A stretch of 64,000 nucleotides of DNA from Mesorhizobium loti (GTDB lineage Bacteria > Pseudomonadota > Alphaproteobacteria > Rhizobiales > Rhizobiaceae): NCBI RefSeq assembly GCF_013170705.1, contig NZ_CP033334.1, positions 4,131,501-4,195,500 of the forward strand, in the 5' to 3' direction. Positions 55,284 to 62,827 of the stretch are shown piece after piece. The notes under the pieces were generated by a model, which worked only from the letters and a program-made list of their open reading frames with translations, was not told where the DNA came from and ran no database searches. The position numbers and the translations under genes were made by a program. Positions within the stretch are counted from its first letter, which is position 1. Each line of letters starts with the position of its first letter.

Positions 55284-56174
55284 TCAATCCTTCAGCGGCC
55301 TGCCAAGCCGGCCGGCTAGGTCCTGTGTGAACTGCCAGGCGACGCGACCCGAGCGGCTGCCGCGTGTCGTCGCCCATTCCAGCGCCTCGGCGCGCAGCTG
55401 CTCGGGATCGATGTCGAGGCCATGATGGCTGGCATAGCCGTTGACCATCTCGAGGTAGTCGTCCTGCGAGCATTTGTGGAAGCCGAGCCAAAGTCCGAAA
55501 CGATCGGACAGCGAGACCTTTTCCTCGACTGCCTCGGACGGGTTGATGGCTGTCGAGCGCTCATTGTCGATCATGTCGCGCGGCAACAGATGGCGGCGGT
55601 TCGAGGTGGCGTAGAAGATGACATTGGCCGGGCGCCCCTCGACGCCGCCCTCAAGAGCTGCCTTCAGCGACTTGTAGGACGTATCGTCGTGATCGAAGGA
55701 CAGATCGTCGCAAAACAGGATGAAACGGAAGGGGGCTGCCTTCAGCAAACCCATCAGCTTCGGCAGCGTGTCGATGTCCTCGCGGTGGATCTCGATCAGC
55801 TTCAGCGGCAGGTCGGATTTGGCGTTGTGTGATCTGGCCTTGGCATTGATCTCGGCATGCACGGCCTTGACCAGCGACGATTTGCCCATGCCGCGCGCGC
55901 CCCACAACAGCACGTTGTTGGCCGGATGGCCGGCGGCGAAGCGCTCGGTGTTGTCGACAAGGATGTCGCGGACACGGTCGACGCCCCGGATCAGGCCGAT
56001 ATCGACGCGGTTGACCTTGCGCACCGGCTCCAGATAGCCCGGCTCCGCCTGCCAGACGAAGCAATCGGCCTCACCAAGGTCGGTTTCGGGCACGGGCGGC
56101 GGGGCGAGGCGGCTGACGGCCTCGATCAGGCGGTCAAGTTTCTTGTTGAGGGCGTCGATGGTGCTGTCGGTCAT
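55284..56174 (-). CDS. DUF815 AAA-type ATPase
   Basis: 296 residues from the ATG at 56174; the frame extends to 56252 without support. The P-loop is LLWGARGMGKSSLVKAVHAE (about 90-109), and the Walker B is FILFCDDLSFDHDD. RRHLLPRDMIDNE and SLSDRFGLWLGFHKCSQDDY follow the family pattern. DUF815 proteins are cytosolic ATPases of unknown role. It is divergent from yajC-secDF, the usual neighbour in Rhizobiales. Confidence 0.85.
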   Translation of the reverse strand: MTDSTIDALNKKLDRLIEAVSRLAPPPVPETDLGEADCFVWQAEPGYLEPVRKVNRVDIGLIRGVDRVRDILVDNTERFAAGHPANNVLLWGARGMGKSSLVKAVHAEINAKARSHNAKSDLPLKLIEIHREDIDTLPKLMGLLKAAPFRFILFCDDLSFDHDDTSYKSLKAALEGGVEGRPANVIFYATSNRRHLLPRDMIDNERSTAINPSEAVEEKVSLSDRFGLWLGFHKCSQDDYLEMVNGYASHHGLDIDPEQLRAEALEWATTRGSRSGRVAWQFTQDLAGRLGRPLKD

Positions 56175-56262
56175 TTCAGGTCTTTTGGTTCGTTTCCTTG
56201 GGGCGGGCAGGTAGGACCCGTTCGATTCCGTCAGGTTCGAAACCGGTTCCAACCTTTTGTTC

Positions 56263-56311
56263 GAGCGTGATCTTTTCCGAAAACCGGCTCGCGCTTTTCG
56301 CGATCATGCTC
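56263..56311. repeat. Palindromic intergenic repeat (GATCATGCTC type)
   Basis: GAGCGTGATC (56263-56272) and GATCATGCTC (56302-56311) pair at 9 of 10 positions, with an inner CGAAAA...TTTTCG pairing around CCGGCTCGCG. This is the form of the very common Rhizobiales element with CCGAAAACCGG and TTTTCG. It lies between the DUF815 and yajC genes. Confidence 0.65.
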
Positions 56312-56464
56312 TAACACGGCCCGGCAGGCCGGAAAAGCAGCCGATTTGCCGGGCCGCGCAGTTGCATTGACAACTTTACCGACTATATTCCGGCCAAATT
56401 TCAAGGGGCCGCCAAACTCCGCAGAACGGTTGGCGGCTGTTTTCAAAATTCAGGAGTACTCTCG

Positions 56465-56806
56465 ATGTTCGTGACACCGGCATACGCCCAAGGCATCGGC
56501 GGCACCTCTCCCGATATGCTCATCAGCATTTTGCCGTTTGTCCTGATTTTCGTGATCATGTATTTTCTGATCATCCGCCCGCAGCGCACGCAGCTGAAGA
56601 AGCGCGGCGAGATGCTGGCGGCGGTCCGTCGCGGCGATACTGTCGTCACCGGCGGCGGTTTCGTCGGCAAGGTGACGAAGGTGATCGACGACAATGAGCT
56701 CGAGATCGACCTAGGCGGCGGCACCAAGGTGACGGCGCTGCGCTCGACGATCGCCGACGTACGCGTCAAGGGCGAACCCGTGGCGAACCAGAACGCCAAG
56801 AAATAA
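56465..56806 (+). CDS. yajC: Preprotein translocase subunit YajC
   Basis: 113 residues. One membrane helix (ISILPFVLIFVIMYFLIIRP) followed by QRTQLKKRGEMLAAVRRGDT and VVTGGGFVGKVTKVIDDNELE, the YajC signature. An accessory of the SecDF complex. First gene of a unit with secDF and the genes behind it. Confidence 0.93.
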   Translation: MFVTPAYAQGIGGTSPDMLISILPFVLIFVIMYFLIIRPQRTQLKKRGEMLAAVRRGDTVVTGGGFVGKVTKVIDDNELEIDLGGGTKVTALRSTIADVRVKGEPVANQNAKK

Positions 56807-56857
56807 CCTAATTCCAGGCGGAGCGATCCGCGGACACGCTCTGACGGACGACGCCAT

Positions 56858-59407
56858 ATGCTGTATTTTTCGCGCTTCAAGATGATCCTGATCTGGGTGG
56901 CCGTGGCCATCACAGTGATCCTCGCCGCGCCCAATCTGTTCTCCGCCAGCACGCTGGCCCAGCTGCCGAGCTGGGTGCCGAAGCGGCAGATGACGCTCGG
57001 CCTCGATTTGCAGGGCGGTTCACACATCCTGCTCGAGATGAACCAGAACGATCTGATCAAGGATCGGCTGGAGACGACGCGTGACGAAATCCGCACGCTG
57101 CTGCGTGACGCAAAGATCGGCTATACCGGCCTTGGCGGCACGGGGCGTACCTTGCAGGTTCGCATCACGGATCCGGCGCAACTCGATGCCGCCAAGAAGG
57201 CGTTGAAGACCTTGACCGATCCGGTCGCGGCCGGCCTGTTCACCGGCGGGTCGATCCAGGAAATGTCGCTGGACGATTCCGAGCCGGGCCTGCTCAAGTT
57301 CACCGTCACCGACGCCGGAATCAAGTACCGCACGTCGACCGCCTTGGCGCAATCGATCGAAGTGGTTGAGCGCCGCGTGAACGAACTCGGCACCACCGAG
57401 CCTATCGTGCAGCGGCAAGGCGACGACCGCATCCTTGTCCAGGTGCCTGGCCTGCAGGATCCGCAGCGGCTGAAGGAAATCCTCGGTCAGACCGCGAAGC
57501 TGACCTTCCAGATGGTCGACCAGTCGATGCCGGTGCAGGACGCGCTCAAGGGTCGCCCGCCCGCCGGCTCCTCGGTGCTCTATTCCCAGGACGATCCGCC
57601 GGTTCCGTATCTGATTGAAAACCGTGTCATCGTTTCGGGCGAAAACCTCGTCGATGCGCAAGCGACGTACAATTCGCAGAACAACGAGCCGGTGGTTTCA
57701 TTCCGCTTCGATTCCAAGGGGGCCGCGCGCTTCGGCCAGGCGACGTCGCAGAATGTCGGCAAGCTGTTCGCCATCATCCTCGACAACCAGGTGATTTCGG
57801 CGCCGCAGATCCGTGAGCCGATCCTCGGCGGCACCGGCCAGATTTCAGGCAATTTCACCGCCCAGAGCGCCAACGATCTCGCCGTGCTTTTGCGAGCCGG
57901 TGCGCTGCCGGCGACGCTGACGGTGATCGAGGAACGCACTGTCGGTCCGGGCCTTGGCCAGGATTCGATCCATGCCGGCAAGGTCGCCGGCATCATCGGT
58001 TCGATCCTCGTCGTTGCCTTCATGTTCGTCGCCTACGGCTTCCTCGGCTTCCTCGCCAACATCGCGCTGGCGGTGCACGTGGCGATGATCGTCGGACTGT
58101 TGTCGCTGCTTGGGGCGACGCTGACCCTGCCCGGTATTGCCGGTATCGTGCTGACCATAGGCATGGCCGTCGATTCCAACGTGCTGATCTACGAACGTAT
58201 CCGTGAGGAGCGACGAGCTGGCCGCTCAGTGATCCAGGCGATCGACACCGGCTTCTCGAAGGCGCTGGCGACCATCGTCGATTCCAACGTCACGTCGCTG
58301 ATCGCCACCGTGGTGCTGTTTTATCTCGGCACCGGTCCGGTGAAGGGCTTTGCCATCACTTACGCCATCGGCATCCTGACCACGGTCTTCACCGCTTTCA
58401 CCTTCACGCGCCTGCTGGTATCGATCTGGCTGCGCCGCGCTCGCCCGAAGGAGCTGCCGAAGGCGCCGGTGACCTTCATTCCGCCAGGCACCAAGATCCC
58501 CTTCATGGGCATCCGTCGCTGGACGTTCGCGCTGTCGAGCTTCCTGTCGGTGTTGTCCGTGGTGCTGTTCATGACGGTCGATATCAATTACGGCATCGAC
58601 TTCAAGGGCGGCTCGATGATCGAGGTGAAGTCCAAGAGCGGCGACGCCAATCTCGGCGATATCCGTGCCAGGCTGATGGAACTCAACATCGGCGAGGTGC
58701 AGGTGCAGCAGTTCGGCGCGCCGAACGACGTGCTGATCCGCGTCGGCACGCAGGATGGCGGCGAGAATGCCGAGCAGACGGTCATCGACAAGGTGCGTGG
58801 CGAGCTGCAGGACCAGTATGATTTCCGCCGCGTCGAGGTTGTGGGACCGACGGTTTCCGGCGAACTTGCCAAGCAAGGCACCATCGCCATGCTGGTCGCG
58901 CTGGTCGGCATCCTGGTCTATGTCTGGTTCCGTTTCGAATGGCAGTTCGCGGTCGGCGCCATCGTTGCGACCGTGCACGACGTGGTCATGACGCTCGGCT
59001 TCTTCGTCATCACCGGCCTTGAATTCAACCAGTCGTCGCTGGCGGCGATCCTGACCATTATCGGCTATTCGCTGAACGACACGATCGTGGTCTATGACCG
59101 CGTCCGCGAGGATCTGCGAAAATACAAGCGAATGCCGCTGCCGCAGCTGTTGAACAACGCCATCAACGAGACGCTGTCGCGAACGACGCTGACCTCGGTG
59201 ACGACGATCCTGGCCTTGCTGGCACTGGTGCTGTTCGGCGGCGAGGTCATCCGCTCCTTCACCATGGCGATGCTGTTCGGTGTCGTGTTCGGCACCTATT
59301 CGTCGATCTTCATCGCCGCACCGCTGCTGATCCTGTTCAAGCTGCGGCCGCAGGCCACGGCCGACGAGGAGAAGCCGGTCGGCGGCGGCAAGGCGGTCGC
59401 GACCTGA
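56858..59407 (+). CDS. secDF: Fused SecD-SecF protein translocase subunit
   Basis: 849 residues, a natural SecD-SecF fusion. The SecD part (about 1-540) has GLDLQGGSHILLEMNQNDL, the P1 domain, and the membrane region with GLGQDSIHAGKVAGIIGSIL and GIVLTIGMAVDSNVLIYERI. The SecF part (about 545-849) has NYGIDFKGGSMIEV and GYSLNDTIVVYDRVREDLRK. Twelve membrane helices are expected. It uses the proton gradient to pull exported proteins from the SecYEG channel. The next gene begins 25 bases after it. Confidence 0.95.
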   Translation: MLYFSRFKMILIWVAVAITVILAAPNLFSASTLAQLPSWVPKRQMTLGLDLQGGSHILLEMNQNDLIKDRLETTRDEIRTLLRDAKIGYTGLGGTGRTLQVRITDPAQLDAAKKALKTLTDPVAAGLFTGGSIQEMSLDDSEPGLLKFTVTDAGIKYRTSTALAQSIEVVERRVNELGTTEPIVQRQGDDRILVQVPGLQDPQRLKEILGQTAKLTFQMVDQSMPVQDALKGRPPAGSSVLYSQDDPPVPYLIENRVIVSGENLVDAQATYNSQNNEPVVSFRFDSKGAARFGQATSQNVGKLFAIILDNQVISAPQIREPILGGTGQISGNFTAQSANDLAVLLRAGALPATLTVIEERTVGPGLGQDSIHAGKVAGIIGSILVVAFMFVAYGFLGFLANIALAVHVAMIVGLLSLLGATLTLPGIAGIVLTIGMAVDSNVLIYERIREERRAGRSVIQAIDTGFSKALATIVDSNVTSLIATVVLFYLGTGPVKGFAITYAIGILTTVFTAFTFTRLLVSIWLRRARPKELPKAPVTFIPPGTKIPFMGIRRWTFALSSFLSVLSVVLFMTVDINYGIDFKGGSMIEVKSKSGDANLGDIRARLMELNIGEVQVQQFGAPNDVLIRVGTQDGGENAEQTVIDKVRGELQDQYDFRRVEVVGPTVSGELAKQGTIAMLVALVGILVYVWFRFEWQFAVGAIVATVHDVVMTLGFFVITGLEFNQSSLAAILTIIGYSLNDTIVVYDRVREDLRKYKRMPLPQLLNNAINETLSRTTLTSVTTILALLALVLFGGEVIRSFTMAMLFGVVFGTYSSIFIAAPLLILFKLRPQATADEEKPVGGGKAVAT

Positions 59408-59432
59408 CGCGCGGCCCCGAAGGGGTGACTGA

Positions 59433-59828
59433 GTGGTGACCGGCAAAGGGATCGTCATCCGCGAGGCGCATTTCCCAGGCCGCGCTCCGATCGAGGCCTA
59501 TGGCAATGGCGGGTTTCGCTTTGCCGACATGTCGCATCGCGGCTCGTTGCTGTGCCTACCATCCGGCATCCATGGCTGGGAGCCGGCGGACGCTGCGGCG
59601 CTGACGGTGGCGGATTTCGACAAACTTCTGGCCGAGGCCGACAAGGTCGAGATCCTGCTGGTCGGCATGGGCAGGGATCTCCGGCCGTTGCCGGCAGCGT
59701 TGCGGGCGGCGCTGAAAGAGGCGGGCATAGCGTCCGATCCGATGTCGACCGGAGCGGCGGTGCGAACCTACAATGTCCTTCTGGCGGAAGACCGCGCCGT
59801 GGCTGCCGCGCTCATCGCCGTCGATTGA
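59433..59828 (+). CDS. Mth938-like domain protein (NDUFAF3 homologue)
   Basis: 131 residues with a GTG start. The family pattern is APIEAYGNGGFRFADMSHRG and SLLCLPSGIHGW near the start, then KVEILLVGMGRDLRPLPAAL and MSTGAAVRTYNVLLAEDRAV at the end. The mitochondrial relative NDUFAF3 is a complex I assembly factor. In bacteria the function is not settled. It lies between secDF and an NDUFAF6-like gene; the start of the latter follows its stop by one base. Confidence 0.85.
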   Translation: MVTGKGIVIREAHFPGRAPIEAYGNGGFRFADMSHRGSLLCLPSGIHGWEPADAAALTVADFDKLLAEADKVEILLVGMGRDLRPLPAALRAALKEAGIASDPMSTGAAVRTYNVLLAEDRAVAAALIAVD

Positions 59829-59829
59829 C

Positions 59830-60681
59830 ATGTCCCAGAATGCCAAAATCGTCATGGACGCGGTGCGCGCCGCCGACCATGACCGGTATCTCACGGCGCT
59901 CTACGCGCCGGCCGACAAGCGCGATGCGCTGTTGTCGCTTTACGCTTTCAATGCCGAGGTCGCGGGCATTCGCGACCGCATCCATGAAGCGTTGCCGGGT
60001 GAGGTACGGCTGCAATGGTGGCGCGATCTCATCGCCGCCGACAATGATGGCGCAGGCATCGGTCATCCCACCGCCGACGCGCTGAAGGCGACAATTTCCG
60101 TCCATCGCCTGCCGAAATTGGCCTTCGAGAACATGCTCGAAGCGCGCATCTTCGATCTCTACGACGATCCGATGCCGTCGCGCACGGATCTGGAAGGCTA
60201 TTGCGGCGAGACGGCAGCCGCGCTCATCCAGCTTGCGGCGATGGTGCTCGATCCCGTCGACGCGCCGCGGATTGCGGAATTGGCGGGCAGGGCGGGCTGT
60301 GCGCAGGCGATGACCGGCCTGCTTCTGCTGTTACCGCTGCACCGCAAGCGCGGGCAATGCTTTGTCCCGGCCGACATCCTGGCGGCGGCGGGATCGTCGC
60401 CGGAAGAGTTTGTTGCCGGCGATGGCGGCCCTGGAGCGCAGCGCGCCGTGGCGGCGATGATCGCTCTGGCACGCGAACACCTTTCAGCCTTCGAGCGGGG
60501 CGCCGCGGAGTTGCCGGCGTCGTTGCGCCCGGCATTCCTGCCGCTGGCGCTGTCGCGCGCCTATCTCGACAAGATGGAAGGGTCGGGCCATTCACCGCTC
60601 GTCAGCGTCGCGCGGCTCTCTGCCTTGCGCCGGCATTGGCTCCTGTTGCGGCGCGCAAGCAAGGGCTGGCCGGCGCTTTGA
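59830..60681 (+). CDS. Squalene/phytoene synthase family protein (NDUFAF6-like)
   Basis: 283 residues from the ATG at 59830, directly after the stop of the previous gene. The fold is recognisable (DRYLTALYAPADKRDALLSLYAF, VRLQWWRDLIAA, GYCGETAAALIQLAAMVLD, HRKRGQCFVPADIL). The first Asp-rich motif of prenyl synthases (DDxxD) is lost: the region reads YAFNAEVAGIRDRIHE. The second NxxxD-type motif is not evident either. This matches the non-catalytic NDUFAF6 group, whose mitochondrial member is a complex I assembly factor. No other carotenoid or hopanoid genes are near. Confidence 0.8.
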   Translation: MSQNAKIVMDAVRAADHDRYLTALYAPADKRDALLSLYAFNAEVAGIRDRIHEALPGEVRLQWWRDLIAADNDGAGIGHPTADALKATISVHRLPKLAFENMLEARIFDLYDDPMPSRTDLEGYCGETAAALIQLAAMVLDPVDAPRIAELAGRAGCAQAMTGLLLLLPLHRKRGQCFVPADILAAAGSSPEEFVAGDGGPGAQRAVAAMIALAREHLSAFERGAAELPASLRPAFLPLALSRAYLDKMEGSGHSPLVSVARLSALRRHWLLLRRASKGWPAL

Positions 60682-60693
60682 CGTAAACGTCAA
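60678..60693. promoter_or_regulatory. Palindromic TTGACGT-AA-ACGTCAA site
   Basis: Perfect 7-base arms around AA, overlapping the stop codon of the previous gene. The left part (TTGACGTAAACG) is the same as in the elements before both FadL genes at 25443 and 26985. It could be the operator of the following 60763-61197 gene pair. Confidence 0.45.
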
Positions 60694-60762
60694 TCATGTT
60701 AAGGATCCGGCTGAGCCCGAAAACTGTCGCCGAAGACGACGGCCCGGGCCCGGAGGAAATCC

Positions 60763-61197
60763 ATGAGCTTGCCCGTGCTGGTCGCGATCGTCGCCTTCGG
60801 CATTGCGCTGTCGGTTGCCGCGGTGCATTTCACCGGCGGCAGCAAGACGGCCACACTGGCCGGCGCGAATCAGGCGTTGCGCCGTTTCGCCGAAGATTAT
60901 CCTGACGAGACGGCTGTGACGGTCCGCCTGACGGCGGATGCCAAGACGGCATTTATCGATCTTGGGCGAGGGCGTATCGGCATTGTTCACGGCATCGGCG
61001 ATCGGTTTTTGACCCGCATCGTCACGCCTGCAGACACAAAGGTCTGCGGCGCCGACGAGGCGCATACGATTCTGGTCCGGCTGACGGATTTCACCTGGAA
61101 GGGCGGCCGCTTCCGCTTCGCGAGTGCCGCCGATGCCCGGGCCTTGCTGATGGCTTTCGGATCGCATCATTCAAATTCCGCTGGGGAGGCCGCGTGA
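60763..61197 (+). CDS. Hypothetical membrane-anchored protein
   Basis: 144 residues. An N-terminal helix (VLVAIVAFGIALSVAAVHFT) anchors it to the membrane, and the rest is a small soluble domain with LRRFAEDYPDETAVTVRL and RGRIGIVHGIGDRFLTRIV. No recognised family. Its stop overlaps the start of the sterol-desaturase-family gene (GTGATG), so the two are probably co-translated and work together on the membrane. Confidence 0.6.
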   Translation: MSLPVLVAIVAFGIALSVAAVHFTGGSKTATLAGANQALRRFAEDYPDETAVTVRLTADAKTAFIDLGRGRIGIVHGIGDRFLTRIVTPADTKVCGADEAHTILVRLTDFTWKGGRFRFASAADARALLMAFGSHHSNSAGEAA

Positions 61198-62147
61198 TGG
61201 AGAGCTATGATTTCCCGCAGGTCACCCAACTCGCCATTCCGTTCTTCGTCGCCGCGATCCTGATCGAGCTCTGGCTGGTGCGCAGCGGCCGCGCCAAGGG
61301 CTCGTTCGAGACGCGCGATACGCTGACCAGCCTGATGATGGGTACCGGCAATGTCGTCGCCGGGCTGCTGCTTGGTGTCGTCTCCTACTGGGCGCTGCTG
61401 TGGCTATGGCAGTTCCGCGTCTTCAATCTCGGCCTGTCGGCCTGGGTGTTCCTGGCCGCCTTCCTGCTCGATGATCTGCGCTACTATGTCTATCACCGCA
61501 TTGCGCACCGGGTGCGCTGGGTGTGGGCCGAGCATGTCAACCATCATTCGAGCCAGCACTACAATCTGTCGACGGCGCTCCGGCAAAGCTGGACCGGGCT
61601 GTTCACCTTCATGTTCGTGCTGCAGGCGCCGCTGGTGCTGCTCGGCTTCCATCCGGCGGTGATCGCCTTCACCTTCGGCTTCAACCTGGTCTGGCAGTTC
61701 TGGATCCACACCGAGACCATCGGCAAGATGTGGGGCTGGTTCGAATTGATCTTCAACACGCCGTCCCACCACCGCGTCCACCATGCCACCAACCCGCGCT
61801 ATCTCGACGCCAACTATGCCGGAACGCTGATCATCTGGGACCGGATGTTCGGTACCTTCGTCGAGGAATTGGAGGAGGACCGGCCGCGCTACGGCATCGT
61901 CAAGAATCTCGGCACCTTCAACCCGCTGAAAGTGGCCTTCCACGAATGGATCGGCATGTTCAGGGATGCGTTTTTGCCGGGCCTGACGCTGCGCGAGCGC
62001 CTGAATTACTTGATCAAGCCGCCAGGCTGGAGCCATGACGGCTCGCGCGAAACTTCTGAAAGCCTGAAGGCTGCTTATGTCAGGCGAAATCCCGCCGAGG
62101 CGGGGAAGCCGGGACTGCCTATGGCGAGTGCCGAGCCGGCGGAGTAA
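61197..62147 (+). CDS. Sterol desaturase/fatty acid hydroxylase family protein
   Basis: 316 residues; the ATG at 61197 is 7 bases after GGAGG, while the adjacent GTG at 61194 would be too close. Several membrane helices. The di-iron His clusters are visible: YHRIAHRVRW (HxxxH), EHVNHHSSQHYN and HHRVHHATNPRY. Family members hydroxylate or desaturate lipids; the substrate is unknown. It is coupled to the membrane-anchored protein upstream. Confidence 0.85.
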   Translation: MESYDFPQVTQLAIPFFVAAILIELWLVRSGRAKGSFETRDTLTSLMMGTGNVVAGLLLGVVSYWALLWLWQFRVFNLGLSAWVFLAAFLLDDLRYYVYHRIAHRVRWVWAEHVNHHSSQHYNLSTALRQSWTGLFTFMFVLQAPLVLLGFHPAVIAFTFGFNLVWQFWIHTETIGKMWGWFELIFNTPSHHRVHHATNPRYLDANYAGTLIIWDRMFGTFVEELEEDRPRYGIVKNLGTFNPLKVAFHEWIGMFRDAFLPGLTLRERLNYLIKPPGWSHDGSRETSESLKAAYVRRNPAEAGKPGLPMASAEPAE

Positions 62148-62158
62148 CTGCTTGGCTG

Positions 62159-62489
62159 CTAGGAGGCGTCGTTCGAACCGCCACCGCGCATCAGCGTCTC
62201 GTAGTCGCGGCCGCCGTAGAAGATATTGACGATGCGGACAACATCGCCCTCGATCACGTAGGCGATAACGGCCGAGTGTTCGAACGGGACGGTTCGCAGC
62301 CCCGGCACAATGTCGTCGCGCGAGCGGCCGCCGCGAGGTGCATTGCCGATGTTCTGGCAACGGCCTTCGATGCGCAGAACGAAATTTCTCGCGGCGTCAG
62401 GGCTTCCGCGCCTCGACGAGGTATCTGAAAATGTCTGCAAGATCGTTACTGGCGCTTTCGCGATATTCGACCTCAAGCCGCCGGATCAT
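62159..62489 (-). pseudogene. parE: ParE/RelE-family toxin, frameshifted
   Basis: The ATG at 62489 lies inside the end of the antitoxin gene, as usual for parDE. It reads a typical ParE start (RLEVEYRESASNDLADIFRY) but stops after VEARKP. The neighbouring frame then continues with PDAARNFVLRIEGRCQNIGN, APRGGRSRDDIVPGLRTVPF and VNIFYGGRDYETLMRGG, which is the rest of a ParE protein, ending at 62159. A single-base insertion (or two-base loss) near 62424 explains it. The toxin is inactive unless translation slips or the base is a sequencing error. Confidence 0.75.
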
Positions 62490-62763
62490 CGGCGCGGCTC
62501 GAATACTGTGCGAACAATCGTCCAAGGCGGTCGCGAACCTCCTCCCCAGAAAGATTCGGCCTTGTATCTTCGATCGACGCCTTCACCCGAGCCCTGATCG
62601 AGGCCATGCGCTCGGCATGCTCGTCCTCTTCGCGCTGGAAGGCGCGGAGCGCCGCACGGATGACCTCGCTCGCCGAGCCGAAGGAGCCGTCCTCGACTTT
62701 CTCGCGGATCATGCGCGCCATGGCGGGCGTGACGGTGACGGACAGTTTTTCGGCAGATTCCAT
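62473..62763 (-). CDS. parD: ParD-family antitoxin
   Basis: 96 residues, intact. The N-terminal ribbon-helix-helix is EKLSVTVTPAMARMIREKVE with SFGSASEVIRAALRAFQR; the C-terminal tail ending ADDPAA would bind the toxin. It should repress its own promoter, and nested palindromes lie just upstream (62774-62810). It overlaps the frameshifted toxin gene by 17 bases. GAGGGAG lies 9 bases before the ATG. Confidence 0.85.
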   Translation of the reverse strand: MESAEKLSVTVTPAMARMIREKVEDGSFGSASEVIRAALRAFQREEDEHAERMASIRARVKASIEDTRPNLSGEEVRDRLGRLFAQYSSRADDPAA

Positions 62764-62773
62764 AGAGCGGCTC

Positions 62774-62810
62774 CCTCAGGCAGGATAGTATCCTACTTTC
62801 CTGCCTGAGG
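62774..62810. promoter_or_regulatory. Nested palindromes, likely parD operator
   Basis: CCTCAGGCAGGA (62774-62785) and TCCTGCCTGAGG (62799-62810) are perfect 12-base arms. Inside the left part, AGGATA-G-TATCCT (62782-62794) is a second palindrome. It lies between the parD ATG and the trmFO stop and covers the ribosome-site side of parD, fitting autorepression by the ribbon-helix-helix protein. Confidence 0.6.
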
Positions 62811-62827
62811 TTCAATCCCGAGATTGC

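Noticed and set aside
58226..59458. 410-codon minus-strand frame over secDF
   Set aside because: His/Asp/Arg-rich shadow of the secDF codons.
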